From: Bacteroidetes bacterium 37-13
GTDB lineage: Bacteria; Bacteroidota; Bacteroidia; Chitinophagales; LD1
Assembly (NCBI GenBank): GCA_001897535.1
Contig: MKTC01000016.1
Coordinates: 283,458 to 325,180, forward strand
DNA length: 41,723 bases
Direction: 5' to 3'
Shown here one piece after another: positions 9,210-18,398 of this stretch. Within the stretch, counting starts at the first letter, position 1, and each line of letters starts with the position of its first letter. The notes under the pieces were generated by a model. The model was not told where the DNA came from and did not search any database. It saw nothing but the letters and a program-made list of their open reading frames with translations. The position numbers were made by a program, and so were the translations under genes.

Positions 9210-9217
9210 TAGTTTTG
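9210..9217 (+). promoter_or_regulatory. -7 box abutting the M61 peptidase gene
   Basis: TAGTTTTG is an exact TAnnTTTG ending 6 nt before the chosen ATG at 9224. No good TTG is present at -33. If used, the mRNA would have a leader of about three bases. The box also overlaps the alternative TTG start, arguing against that start. Confidence 0.4.
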
Positions 9218-9223
9218 AACTTT

Positions 9224-11080
9224 ATGCGTTTTTATTCCGTAATCATTTTAGCAATCTTTTTTTGGAGTTCGGCATCAGCAACCGACACGCTTGAAGTGCA
9301 AATAAATTTACGCTCAATACAAAATAATTCCATTGCTTGTACCATTAAATTTCCTACTTTAAAGAAAGGAAAATTAAGAGTAGTTTTTCCAACTTATGTT
9401 CCGGGTTCATTCAACGAAATTTATCCCGGAAATTTAATCCAAAACTTAGTCGGCATCATAGATTCTAACCATGTAGTTTCACCTGTAAAAACTAACTTAA
9501 ACTCTTTTGAATTTGAAAATCCGAACGGAATAAACACTATAAAGTATAATGCAAAACTTTCGTGGAAAGAAGACATTTCAAAACACGGAATATTTCCTCA
9601 GTTAGGCACAACACTAAAAGATGAAAATTATTTTTTGCTCAACTTTGGGGCAATACTTCCTTTTATTGAAGGTAAAGAAAAATTGCCAATAAAAATCACT
9701 ATTGAAAAAGAAGCTGTTTACAATGGTTTTTCTCCGCTTTTTAAAATCTCTTCAGTTACTGATATAGAAATCTATTTCGCTAAGAATTATTTGCAACTGA
9801 TTGATAATCCAATTTTATTTTCAACCAAAGCAGAAATTGTATTTAGAGCCGGGAGCACACGATTTCACTGCCTTTCTAATGCTTATGGAAATTTAAGCGA
9901 ACAAGCCATTTTAAAAACTTTAAAACCCGTTTGCGAAGGTGTGGTAAAATTCTGCAAAACCTTGAGTGTAAAAGATTATTACTTCTTTATTCTTTTGGTT
10001 GATTCGGGTGAAATTTTAGAAAGTGCCAATGAAGAAAATTATGGCGCAGTGCAACATTCTGCTTCCTCGGTAATGGTACTAAAAAACTACTCTGACCCAT
10101 ACAAAATTCAAAGCGAAATACAACAAACTGCTTCGCACGAATTGTTTCATCTTTTTGAACCTTTGAACTTAAAAACCGATGCTACCAGCAAACTCAATGT
10201 AAAAGCCAAACTACCAACCGAACATCTTTGGCTTTTTGAAGGCGTTACCGAATATTTTTCGCTCCTAATGCAGTGGCGCGAAGATTTAATTACTCAAGCG
10301 GAATTTATTCAGGAAATGAGAAATAAAATTAGCTTGATGCAATTTTTTGAACCATTTTCTTTAACCGAAAAAAGTTCGGAAAGTATTTTAACCGGCAACG
10401 AAACTTACTACCGGAATTTTTATTATAAAGGCTGTATTGCAGCTATGATGCTCGATTTGCGACTATTGGAACTCAGCCAAGGTCAATTAAACTTACAAGA
10501 ATTATTGCTTCGTTTTAAGAAAAGTATGAACGAAAATTATGTAGTGAAAGATGAAGAACTAATTTCTGAACTCATAAAAATTTCTTCGTTCAACGAACTG
10601 CATGAATTTTTTAGTAAACATATTTCTGGCACCGAGCCTTTTGATTTCAATAAATATTTAGGACTTGTTGGCTGGGCTTATGAACCACTTAAAGAAGATA
10701 CTGCAAAACTTTATATAGATGCCTCCTTTCGCTACGAAAAAGGCAGCAAAAATGTTTATGTTACCAATATAAATATTGACCAATTAGGTTTAGAAGAAGG
10801 CGATGTGTTACTAAAAATAAATCGCAAAAAAGTTTATAAAGACAATGTGGAAGAATTGATGGAAAAAGTATCTTCAATCAATTCCGGAAAGAATGTAATG
10901 TTTAGCGTTTTGCGCAAAGGAAAAGAAGTGAAACTAAGTGGTAAACCATTGATAGTAAATAAAAGCCAGCGCAACGTGATTAAAGTTGAAAAGCGACCAA
11001 CACCGGAAAAAAGATTTTATAGAAACACCTATAGAAGCGGGCAACTGAACACCGGAAAACCATATAGAATGCTCAACTAA
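9224..11080 (+). CDS. M61-family zinc metallopeptidase with PDZ domain
   Basis: Secreted peptidase of the glycyl-aminopeptidase (M61) family, 618 residues from the ATG. A clean signal peptide (MRFYSVIILAIFFWSSASA) is followed by the beta-rich N-terminal domain (YVPGSF near 58), then the zinc site HELFH (305-309) and the downstream acidic LFEGVTEYF (about 338-346). A PDZ-like domain lies near 500-575 (GLEEGDVLLKINRKKV), and the C-terminal tail is basic. It presumably acts in the periplasm or outside the cell on small peptides. A TTG three codons upstream is possible but overlaps a promoter-like box. It stands alone, 54 nt after the SDR gene. Confidence 0.9.
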   Translation: MRFYSVIILAIFFWSSASATDTLEVQINLRSIQNNSIACTIKFPTLKKGKLRVVFPTYVPGSFNEIYPGNLIQNLVGIIDSNHVVSPVKTNLNSFEFENPNGINTIKYNAKLSWKEDISKHGIFPQLGTTLKDENYFLLNFGAILPFIEGKEKLPIKITIEKEAVYNGFSPLFKISSVTDIEIYFAKNYLQLIDNPILFSTKAEIVFRAGSTRFHCLSNAYGNLSEQAILKTLKPVCEGVVKFCKTLSVKDYYFFILLVDSGEILESANEENYGAVQHSASSVMVLKNYSDPYKIQSEIQQTASHELFHLFEPLNLKTDATSKLNVKAKLPTEHLWLFEGVTEYFSLLMQWREDLITQAEFIQEMRNKISLMQFFEPFSLTEKSSESILTGNETYYRNFYYKGCIAAMMLDLRLLELSQGQLNLQELLLRFKKSMNENYVVKDEELISELIKISSFNELHEFFSKHISGTEPFDFNKYLGLVGWAYEPLKEDTAKLYIDASFRYEKGSKNVYVTNINIDQLGLEEGDVLLKINRKKVYKDNVEELMEKVSSINSGKNVMFSVLRKGKEVKLSGKPLIVNKSQRNVIKVEKRPTPEKRFYRNTYRSGQLNTGKPYRMLN

Positions 11081-11154
11081 AACATTAGTTGCAAAAAATC
11101 TTAAATATTAAACAGCTAAAATTCTTTATACTAATTTTATTGAAAAATATAAAA

Positions 11155-11745
11155 ATGGACTTCAATTTTTCAGCACTACTTACATTTATGCTTACATCAA
11201 TTCTTTCTCTTTTCGGTTTTGGAAATATTACCACACCGCTTTCTCCGGCAGTAAAATCTGTTCATGAATTTAAAGTAAAAACCATTACTGGAAAAGAACA
11301 AAGCCTTTCTGATTACAATGGCAAAGTGCTGCTGATTGTAAACGTAGCAAGCAAATGCGGCAACACACCACAGTATAAAGATATTGAAGCTTTGTATGAA
11401 AAATATAAAGACAAAGGGTTAGTTGTGTTAGGATTTCCTGCCAATAATTTTTTAGGACAAGAGCCTGGAAGCAATGAAGAAATTCAAAAATTTTGCTCCT
11501 TAAATTACAATGTAACTTTTCCTATGTTTTCAAAAATTTCAGTAAAAGGAAAAGACCAAGCTCCGCTATACCAGTATCTTACAAAGAAAATGAACAACGG
11601 TGTTTTAGATGCAGAAGTGAAATGGAATTTTCAAAAATTCTTGGTTGATAAAAATGGAAAAGTAATTACTTCTATCAGCCCTTCAACATCTGTAACAAGC
11701 GAAGAAGTTGTTCAAGCAATTGAAAAAGCACTTGCTAAAAAATAA
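11155..11745 (+). CDS. Glutathione peroxidase-family (thioredoxin-dependent) peroxidase
   Basis: Thiol peroxidase of the GPx family, reducing hydroperoxides. The catalytic set is visible: peroxidatic Cys68 in NVASKCGNTPQY, Gln102 in FPANNFLGQEPG, and Trp157-Asn158 in VKWNFQKF. The usual resolving Cys of two-Cys GPx (FPCNQF) is Ala here (FPANNF). Cys114 (KFCSLNYNVTFP) is the other cysteine. An N-terminal hydrophobic segment (about 6-24) suggests membrane anchoring or export. I chose ATG at the second in-frame start (196 aa); a TTG 66 bp upstream would add a basic, Ile/Leu/Lys-rich stretch with no family match. Downstream is a long-range inverted repeat. Confidence 0.9.
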   Translation: MDFNFSALLTFMLTSILSLFGFGNITTPLSPAVKSVHEFKVKTITGKEQSLSDYNGKVLLIVNVASKCGNTPQYKDIEALYEKYKDKGLVVLGFPANNFLGQEPGSNEEIQKFCSLNYNVTFPMFSKISVKGKDQAPLYQYLTKKMNNGVLDAEVKWNFQKFLVDKNGKVITSISPSTSVTSEEVVQAIEKALAKK

Positions 11746-11822
11746 GCAAATCCCTCATTCTAAAAATTTATCGAAATAGGCAAAAAGTGTTTAGTCTATA
11801 AAAATTCTGTTAAGGGATTTGC
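11746..11822. repeat. 10-bp inverted repeat spanning the GPx-batD gap
   Basis: GCAAATCCCT (11746-11755), starting just after the GPx stop, is exactly complementary to AGGGATTTGC (11813-11822), with 57 nt between. RNA from either strand could form a stem-loop with a large AT-rich loop. It has no U-tract, so it is not a standard terminator. Function unknown. Confidence 0.5.
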
Positions 11823-11862
11823 CACAACCTACATTGAGTGCGAACTTCGCTTGCTATTGAAT

Positions 11863-13779
11863 ATGGAAAGCTCTTCACTGAAGAAAAATCTTCTTTTACT
11901 ACTTATTGTTTTTAGCTCTTGCTCATCGGTGCTTTGGGCTCAAACAAAGTTTTATGCTTCTGCCAATAAGCAAGTGCCTGTAAATCAAAATTTACAAGTA
12001 AACTTCACAGTAGAAAATGGTGAAGTGCGCAGTTTTAATCCACCTGCATTTAAAGATTTTCAAGTTTTAAGCGGCCCGAATACTTCGCAAAGCATGAGTT
12101 TTATTAATGGCAGCGTTTCTAGTTCACAAACATATTCATTTATACTTCGACCAAAAAAAGAAGGTGTTTTTAAAATCGGGAAAGCAACGGTAAACGTTGA
12201 TGGTTCAAACTTAGAATCTAGCGAACTTACCATTGAAGTAACCCAAGCTGTGCAACAACAAGCACAACAGCAAAGGCAAAGAGGATTTAATCCATTCGGA
12301 TTTGGCGACCCTTTTGAAGACGACCCATTTTTTAACGACCCTTACGGACAGCAACAACAGCAAGAACCAGAGCCACAAGTAAACCAATCAGACGTTCAAA
12401 AAGATATAAAAGAAAATACTTTTTTGCGCATCGCATTAAGCAATAATTCTGTTTACCAAGGCGAGCAACTAACGGCAACGCTTAAACTTTATTTCAGCTA
12501 CAGCTTAGGAAATTTACAGCTTACAAAGGCAATGGGATTAGAAGGTTTTTGGAATCAAGAAATACAAATTGACCCAAACCAAAGACCGCGAATTGAAGAA
12601 TATAACGGCAAAAAATATCATGTAGTTGATATTCAAAAATACACTTTGTTTCCGCAGCGGAGTGGAACACTTACGCTTAGTGCCGCAGAAATTTCTGCCA
12701 TAGCACAAGTGCAAGTACAAAGCAATAGACGGAATATTTGGAGCATGTTTGGTGGAAATCTGCAAAACGTTCCTTTTAAAATTTCGAGTAATTCTGTGAG
12801 CATCAATGTAAAAGAATTACCAACTGCAAACAAGCCGGCATCGTTTAATGGCGCAGTTGGTGAATATTTTTTCAATTCAAAACTTTCTGCTTCTGCATCA
12901 AAAACCGATGAGCCGGTTACGCTCACAACTACTATTTCGGGTAAAGGAAATTTAAAGTTTGTGGAAATGAATAAGCCGCAATTACCCGATGGTTTTGAAG
13001 TGTATGATCCGAAAGTAAAAGAGAATATTTCTAACAACGATGCAGGATTTAGTGGCAGTAAGCAATATGATTTTTTAATTATTCCACGCCAACCGGGCAA
13101 CTATAAAATTCCGGCTGTAGAGTTTTCATTTTTTAATCCTCAAACACAAAAATACGTTACGCTTAGTTCACAAGAATTTTCGTTGAATGTAAGTGGTGAG
13201 CCTTCGGGAATTACAGGAACAGTTATTACCAATTCTAATAGCAATGCTAACATAAACAATCTGGGCAGCGATATTCGTTATATTAAAACAAGCATGTCTT
13301 CGTATGAAGTGCAGCAAAGTACATTGCCGGCCAAAGTAGGATTTGCAGCAGCATATATTTCGCCTTTATTGCTTCTGTTTATGTTTATAGCTGTGAAACG
13401 CAAAAGCGATGCAAATGGCAGAGATATTATTGGCACTAAACGCAAAAAAGCATTATCAGTTGCTCGCAAACGCTTAACTGCTGCCAATAAACTTCAAAAA
13501 GATGGTAACAAAAAAGAATTTTATGACGAAGTAAGTCGTGCAAGCTGGGGCTATTTAGCTGATAAATTTTCAATTGAAATGAGTGCTTTATGCAAAGAAA
13601 ATGTTGGCGATAAACTTTCTGCTAAGAACGTAAAACCTGAAACACAACAACGACTTTACAAACTGCTCAACACTTGCGAAATCGCATTGTATGCACCAGT
13701 TAGTGAAGTTGGTGAAATGAAAGAAAACTACGATGCTGCCATCAATTTAATAGCAGATTTAGAAGATGAAATTAAATAG
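11863..13779 (+). CDS. batD: BatD-family aerotolerance protein
   Basis: Membrane-anchored periplasmic protein of the Bat (Bacteroides aerotolerance) system, which in Bacteroidota includes MoxR, BatA and BatB. The 638 residues show a signal peptide ending near VLWA-Q and tandem beta-rich BatD repeats (FYASANKQVPVNQNLQV... and ...NTFLRIALSNNSVYQGEQL). An acidic Gln/Pro/Phe-rich insertion lies at about 125-180. A transmembrane segment (AAYISPLLLLFMFIAV) is near 490-510, and a helical cytoplasmic tail of about 125 residues follows. The ATG was chosen over a TTG 12 bp upstream. It lies 30 bp before batE, with which it forms a pair; batA, batB and moxR are absent here. Confidence 0.9.
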   Translation: MESSSLKKNLLLLLIVFSSCSSVLWAQTKFYASANKQVPVNQNLQVNFTVENGEVRSFNPPAFKDFQVLSGPNTSQSMSFINGSVSSSQTYSFILRPKKEGVFKIGKATVNVDGSNLESSELTIEVTQAVQQQAQQQRQRGFNPFGFGDPFEDDPFFNDPYGQQQQQEPEPQVNQSDVQKDIKENTFLRIALSNNSVYQGEQLTATLKLYFSYSLGNLQLTKAMGLEGFWNQEIQIDPNQRPRIEEYNGKKYHVVDIQKYTLFPQRSGTLTLSAAEISAIAQVQVQSNRRNIWSMFGGNLQNVPFKISSNSVSINVKELPTANKPASFNGAVGEYFFNSKLSASASKTDEPVTLTTTISGKGNLKFVEMNKPQLPDGFEVYDPKVKENISNNDAGFSGSKQYDFLIIPRQPGNYKIPAVEFSFFNPQTQKYVTLSSQEFSLNVSGEPSGITGTVITNSNSNANINNLGSDIRYIKTSMSSYEVQQSTLPAKVGFAAAYISPLLLLFMFIAVKRKSDANGRDIIGTKRKKALSVARKRLTAANKLQKDGNKKEFYDEVSRASWGYLADKFSIEMSALCKENVGDKLSAKNVKPETQQRLYKLLNTCEIALYAPVSEVGEMKENYDAAINLIADLEDEIK

Positions 13780-13809
13780 ATAAATACCTAAAATAGGCAA
13801 CATTAAAAC

Positions 13810-14586
13810 ATGAAGAAAGATACGGCTGTTTCTTGTTTATTTTTAAAAATCACTTTAGTACTTTTGGTATTAAGTGCCGGTAATCTATTTGCCAAAACAG
13901 ATCCCAAAGCATTATTTGAACATGCCAACAACGCGTACAAAAATAACAACTATACCCTTTCTATCCAGCTATATGATTCGCTGCTAAACTTAGGTATTGC
14001 AAATGCAACTTTACACTACAACCTCGGCAACAGCTATTTTAAAACAAACCAAATTGGCAAAAGTATTTTACAATATGAAAAAGCACACACTTTTGAACCG
14101 GAAGATGAAGACATTCTTTACAATTTAAACCTTGCTAACAGCAAAATTGTAGACCATTTTGTTGCAGTTCCAGAATTGAAAATTGTAAGCTGGTGGCGAA
14201 GTTTTACAAAAACTTTCAGCTCAACGGGTTGGGGAATTTTTGCCATTTTATTTGCATGGTTGGCATTGCTTTGTTTCGCTTTGTATTTATTCACTTCGTA
14301 CAAAGGTTTGGGAATTACATTAGGAATATTTTTAGTACTGCTTTCATTAGGTACTTATGCCTTAAGGCTTAAAGTGAGCCGCTGCGAAACAGAACCTAAC
14401 ACAGCCATTTTACTATCGCCATCTGTTTATGTAAAAAGCGCACCGGAACAACATAGCACCGATGTTTTTGTAATTCACGAAGGAGTAAAATTACAAGTGA
14501 AAGACCACGTAGGAAGTTGGTATAAAATTCGATTAGCCGATGGCAAAGTTGGCTGGGTAGAAAAAAACAATTTGGGATTTATTTAA
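13810..14586 (+). CDS. batE: BatE-like TPR and SH3-domain membrane protein
   Basis: Partner of BatD in the aerotolerance system, probably a scaffold at the inner membrane. In order it has a signal peptide (about 1-28, ending NLFAK), TPR repeats at about 35-110 (ATLHYNLGNSYFKTNQIGKSILQYEKAHTFEPEDEDILYNLN) and two transmembrane segments at about 135-185 (GWGIFAILFAWLALLCFALYLF, then GLGITLGIFLVLLSLGTYAL). A C-terminal SH3b-type domain (VYVKSAPEQHSTDVFVIHEGVKLQVKD...GKVGWVEKNNLGFI) ends the protein. This architecture is that of BatE. It is cotranscribed with batD and ends 6 bp from the convergent isochorismate synthase gene. Confidence 0.87.
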   Translation: MKKDTAVSCLFLKITLVLLVLSAGNLFAKTDPKALFEHANNAYKNNNYTLSIQLYDSLLNLGIANATLHYNLGNSYFKTNQIGKSILQYEKAHTFEPEDEDILYNLNLANSKIVDHFVAVPELKIVSWWRSFTKTFSSTGWGIFAILFAWLALLCFALYLFTSYKGLGITLGIFLVLLSLGTYALRLKVSRCETEPNTAILLSPSVYVKSAPEQHSTDVFVIHEGVKLQVKDHVGSWYKIRLADGKVGWVEKNNLGFI

Positions 14587-14592
14587 TCTCAA

Positions 14593-15681
14593 CTACTCAA
14601 TTAAATTGAGCAGCGTTCTAGATTTCAACTCTGTTTCTTTCCATTCTTTTAAACTATCACTATCATGTGTAACACCGCAACCAACATGAAGAATTAAATT
14701 CTTTTCTTGAATTTCCATACAGCGTAAATTCACATACAAATTTATCTCACCATTCCTGTTTACGGGACCTAAAAAACCAGTATAAAAACTACGATTTGTC
14801 TTTTCATTTTCAATAATAAACTGAATCGCTTCTTGCTTTGGAAAGCCTGAAACTGCCGGTGTTGGGTGCAATTCATTCACCAATTTACACCAATTAGAAT
14901 GAGAGGCATTTTGAATTTTAAATGTGGTAAGCAAATGCTGCACATTCCCTGCACTAACTGTTTTGGGACCTTCAATTTTTAACTGTGATTGAGGTATTTT
15001 TGACGCAATATTTTGAATATACTTGGTTACAATTTCTTGTTCTTCTCTTTCCTTTTCGCCCCAAGCATTTTTGTTTGAATTTGGCATTGTGCCTGCTAAC
15101 GAAAAAGTAGTAAAATTTTTATTGGAATAGCCCAAAAGCAGTTCCGGTGAAGCACCAAACCACAAGCCTTTTGAAGCCACAAAAGCTAAACTCACAAAAC
15201 TCCACTTATAGACTTCGCAGACTTTTAAAAAGTAATTTATTTCGTTAAATGCAGCTGGCTTTTTATAGCGAACTACTCGTGCTGTAACTACTTTGTCAAA
15301 CTTCTTCTCTCCTATTTTTTCCATTGAATGCTCAACATATTTTTGAAATGTTTTTTGCTGAACAGAAAGTACTTTCCGTTCTTGTACTTTCACTTTCTTT
15401 TTAGAAGTAAATTGCTTTTCAAGAAAACTAAAGTCAGTAAAATCAGGGCGAATAAAACATAGTTTATGTTCTTTATCTGCATGAAACGGAGCAATTACAA
15501 AGCCGCTTTTGTCTTTAATCTCATCTAGTGATTCAATAAAAATTTCTTCTGTTGAACTTTGAACTACAAATTGAATTTCCTCTGTTTCGGGCAAGCGATA
15601 AATAGAAAAAGGAAACCCAAGTGCTATACACTTCTCAAAAAGTAAATGCAATTTTTCATTAAGCAAACTATCTTCTTTCAT
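14593..15681 (-). CDS. menF: Isochorismate synthase (menaquinone pathway)
   Basis: Chorismate-binding enzyme converting chorismate to isochorismate, the entry step to menaquinone. The 362 residues carry the C-terminal chorismate-binding fold: RVVRYKKP, ASPELLLGY, SLAGTMP (the A-G-T form of isochorismate synthases, in contrast to PIKGT in PabB), LHPTPAVSGFPKQEA, FYTGFLGPVN and HVGCGVTHDSDSLKEWKETELKS. The N-terminal part is divergent, as is usual. I chose the ATG (MKEDSLLNEK) over a TTG 15 bp upstream. No other men genes are adjacent. Menaquinone use is consistent with the NDH-2 encoded further right. A siderophore EntC role is unlikely without a companion cluster. Confidence 0.88.
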   Translation of the reverse strand: MKEDSLLNEKLHLLFEKCIALGFPFSIYRLPETEEIQFVVQSSTEEIFIESLDEIKDKSGFVIAPFHADKEHKLCFIRPDFTDFSFLEKQFTSKKKVKVQERKVLSVQQKTFQKYVEHSMEKIGEKKFDKVVTARVVRYKKPAAFNEINYFLKVCEVYKWSFVSLAFVASKGLWFGASPELLLGYSNKNFTTFSLAGTMPNSNKNAWGEKEREEQEIVTKYIQNIASKIPQSQLKIEGPKTVSAGNVQHLLTTFKIQNASHSNWCKLVNELHPTPAVSGFPKQEAIQFIIENEKTNRSFYTGFLGPVNRNGEINLYVNLRCMEIQEKNLILHVGCGVTHDSDSLKEWKETELKSRTLLNLIE

Positions 15682-15723
15682 TTGTTTAAAAGGCAACGAT
15701 ATTCAAAATCTAACAAACAAAAA

Positions 15724-15748
15724 CGGCTACCCTATTTTAGAGTAGCCG
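15724..15748 (-). terminator. Intrinsic terminator of the T9SS-cargo gene
   Basis: On the minus strand CGGCTAC and GTAGCCG form a 7-bp GC-rich stem, extended by 3 bp past an A/C mismatch, followed by TTTTTGTTTG. It lies 21 bp after the stop of the gene at 15770-16639. It is one of only a few clear hairpin terminators in the window. Confidence 0.85.
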
Positions 15749-15769
15749 CTTTCAAATAAATTACAACAA

Positions 15770-16639
15770 TTATTTGCTCACATTAAATTTTCCTTTCAAC
15801 ATATTAACTCCATTTTTGTTTACTTCAAAAATGTAAAGTCCGTTGCTAAGTTCACTCACATTTACGGTGTTTGAATTCATCATTTCATTGATAACTTCTT
15901 TTCCATCTAAAGAGAAAATACGGATTTGATGACCAACCAAACTCACAGCACCATCAAATGCAATTTGAGTTGTAGCTGGATTTGGAAAAAATTTTAAATT
16001 AGTATAAGCTAAAGCCGCTTCTTGAATACCCACAGTTGTTTTATATGCAAAACGAATATTATCAAAATGCACTACAGAACCTTTAGTTCCATTGTTCTGA
16101 AAGCCTTTGCTACTTGATAAATCAAACAAAATTGTATCCGGAGTTCCGGTTGTGGTTTGGTAAACAAGTGGCACATAAATTGAATACCAATTTCCGCTTG
16201 TGCTTGCTAATGGAATAGATCCATATAGATAATCGGTGTATTGAGAATCTACAGTACTATAGCTATACGTGTTAATTGAAATCATTGCCGTATCACCTGC
16301 ACCTGGGGCATACTTGTAAGAGAATTTTAAAGTATCTGGTTTAGAAGTAAAAGTACCAAAATGCTCTGCAAAACCAGCAAGCAATATTTTTCCGTTTGGA
16401 GAAACTACCGAATCGGTAGTAAGTTTTAACGAAGCTGTTCCTTCAGTAAAATTACCGGCAGTTGTATCTTTAACTGCATAAGATGTTAATGTATTGCTGA
16501 ATAAACTGGCTGGTGTTTCCCAACCATCTGGAGCAATTGGATAACTCCAATTTTCAAATCCTGAATTTGGAAGTTGTTGCTGTGCAGATGCCCCCAAAGC
16601 AAAAACTACACTAAAGAAAAGAGTAGAGATTTTTTTCAT
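15770..16639 (-). CDS. Secreted protein with T9SS type A sorting domain
   Basis: Exported surface or extracellular protein, 289 residues. A signal peptide (MKKISTLFFSVVFALGASA-Q) is followed by a beta-sandwich domain of about 185 residues (LPNSGFENWSYPIAPDGWETP... to ...GSVVHFDNIRFAYK) resembling putative carbohydrate-metabolism (PCMD-like) and glycan-binding jelly rolls. A C-terminal type IX secretion signal of about 75 residues then begins KFFPNPATTQIAF and includes ELSNGLYIFEV and a final GKFNVSK. The sorting domain implies export through the T9SS and anchoring or release at the outer membrane. It is monocistronic, with its own promoter and terminator. The substrate is unknown. Confidence 0.88.
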   Translation of the reverse strand: MKKISTLFFSVVFALGASAQQQLPNSGFENWSYPIAPDGWETPASLFSNTLTSYAVKDTTAGNFTEGTASLKLTTDSVVSPNGKILLAGFAEHFGTFTSKPDTLKFSYKYAPGAGDTAMISINTYSYSTVDSQYTDYLYGSIPLASTSGNWYSIYVPLVYQTTTGTPDTILFDLSSSKGFQNNGTKGSVVHFDNIRFAYKTTVGIQEAALAYTNLKFFPNPATTQIAFDGAVSLVGHQIRIFSLDGKEVINEMMNSNTVNVSELSNGLYIFEVNKNGVNMLKGKFNVSK

Positions 16640-16666
16640 TGTTATTATTTGAGTTTTGTAATTGTG

Positions 16667-16698
16667 CGAATATAAAGTGTTTTGAAAAGTAAAAGCAA
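16667..16698 (-). promoter_or_regulatory. Promoter of the T9SS-cargo gene
   Basis: TTG (16696-16698), a 21-nt spacer and TATATTCG (16667-16674, one mismatch to TAnnTTTG) on the minus strand. The predicted leader is about 24 nt. The promoter fills the short gap after the symporter gene, so this gene is transcribed separately. Confidence 0.65.
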
Positions 16699-16704
16699 TT
16701 ATTT

Positions 16705-18372
16705 TTAAAATACTAAATACAATGCCGCTAAAATTCCCAATATTAAAACTGAACCTATTGCAAAAGCAGGGTGAACACTGTAAAGTTCTCTTGCATTTTG
16801 AATTTTAGAAGAAGAGGTTCTTTGCTTTTCAAACAAGCTAATTAAAACCATTCCTGCAACACATAAAGCAAATACAATTCCCATTCTATCCAAAAATGGA
16901 ATTTCATATAACCCGCTTTCTGCTTTTGCTGAAAAGCCAATACCGGATAGAAATTCTAAGTTCAACCATTGCGGTATAAATTTGAAGAAAATTGAAAGCA
17001 AAAAACCTCCAACAATAGAAAACAAAGCACCATTAGCAGTTGCTTTCTTCCAAAACAATCCTAAAAGAAAAACTGCAAAAACGCCCGGACTCACAAATCC
17101 GGTATATTCTTGAATATATTGAAATCCACCTTTTTTATCAATACCTAAATGTGGTGCTACAATCACAGCAATAATCATTGAAATTACAACCGTAAATTTT
17201 CCAACTTTCACGATAGTGCTCTCTGTCGCATTTTTATTCAATCGTTGCTTAAAAATATCGAGCGAAAAGATAGTAGCGATACTATTGGTTTTTCCTGCCA
17301 ACGAAGCCACAACTGCTGCGGTGAGTGCTGCAAATGCCAAGCCTTTTAAGCCTACAGGCAACAAGTTTAGCAAAATCGGATACGCATTATCCGGATTTAA
17401 TTCATTTCCGCTGCTCATTGCCGAAGCAAAAGCATTATCGTGTGTATATAAAACGTAAGCGGCAATACCAGGCACCACCACAATTAAAGGCATCAATAAT
17501 TTGAGGAACGCTGCAAACAAAATTCCGTTTCGTGCTGTTGGTAAATCTGCACCTAATGCTCTTTGTGTAATATATTGATTGCAACCCCAATAGTTTAAAT
17601 TTGCTATCCATAAACCGCCTACAAGCACGGTTAATCCAGGCAAATCCAAATAGTTTGGGCTACTTCGCGGTAGTATCATTTCAAAATGGTCGGGAGCACT
17701 TTTTAGCATATACAAAAAACCACCACCAATTCCTCCGCTTCCTGTTTTTTCAGCTACTAAATCTAATGCAAGATAAGTGGTTGCTAAGCCGCCCAAAACC
17801 AAAAAGAAAACTTGTATAATATCGGTGTAGCCTATCACTTTCATGCCGCCAAGTGTAATAATGATAGCAAAAAAAGCAAGTGCATACATACAAATTTCAA
17901 AGTTTAAACCAGAGATGCTGCTAACCGCCAATGCGCCTAAATAAAGTATGGAAGTTAAGTTTACTAACACATACAAAAGCAACCAAAAAACAGCCATAAT
18001 CATTGCCACTGTTGAGCTGTAGCGCTGCTCCAAAAACTGCGGCATGGTGTAAATTTTATTTTTCAAATACACCGGCATAAAAAACACGGCAACAATAATG
18101 AGTGTAGCGGCAGCCATCCATTCATAGCTGGCAATGGCAAGTCCCATTTTAAATCCCGCTCCGCTCATGCCAATAAATTGTTCGGCACTAATGTTTGACG
18201 CAATTAGCGAAGCTCCAATTGCCCACCAAGTTAATGAGCCTTCGGCAAGAAAATAATCCTTAGAATCTGTTTGTGCTTTCTTTTTACGGTAATAAATCCA
18301 AAGACCATAACCTGCAACTACAATAAAATATACTAAGAAAACAAGGTAATCGGCAAGTTGAAGTTTACGCAT
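16705..18372 (-). CDS. Sodium/solute symporter (SGLT-like, SSS family)
   Basis: Inner-membrane Na+-coupled transporter of the LeuT fold, 555 residues with about 14 transmembrane segments. Family motifs include YFLAEGSLTWWAIGASLIASNISAEQFIGMSG at the N-terminus and GGLWIANLNYWGCNQYITQRALGA in the middle; the latter is the sugar-transporting SGLT/vSGLT-type signature. AALTAAVVASLAGKTNSIATIFSLDIF, in the later Na+-site region, is also present. The substrate is probably a sugar or a related polyol. It is last in a minus-strand run, M23 peptidase, Rieske protein, symporter, with gaps of 28 and 26 nt, so it is probably cotranscribed with them. Confidence 0.88.
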   Translation of the reverse strand: MRKLQLADYLVFLVYFIVVAGYGLWIYYRKKKAQTDSKDYFLAEGSLTWWAIGASLIASNISAEQFIGMSGAGFKMGLAIASYEWMAAATLIIVAVFFMPVYLKNKIYTMPQFLEQRYSSTVAMIMAVFWLLLYVLVNLTSILYLGALAVSSISGLNFEICMYALAFFAIIITLGGMKVIGYTDIIQVFFLVLGGLATTYLALDLVAEKTGSGGIGGGFLYMLKSAPDHFEMILPRSSPNYLDLPGLTVLVGGLWIANLNYWGCNQYITQRALGADLPTARNGILFAAFLKLLMPLIVVVPGIAAYVLYTHDNAFASAMSSGNELNPDNAYPILLNLLPVGLKGLAFAALTAAVVASLAGKTNSIATIFSLDIFKQRLNKNATESTIVKVGKFTVVISMIIAVIVAPHLGIDKKGGFQYIQEYTGFVSPGVFAVFLLGLFWKKATANGALFSIVGGFLLSIFFKFIPQWLNLEFLSGIGFSAKAESGLYEIPFLDRMGIVFALCVAGMVLISLFEKQRTSSSKIQNARELYSVHPAFAIGSVLILGILAALYLVF

Positions 18373-18398
18373 AAAATGCGGTTTGTTTTATCGATAGT

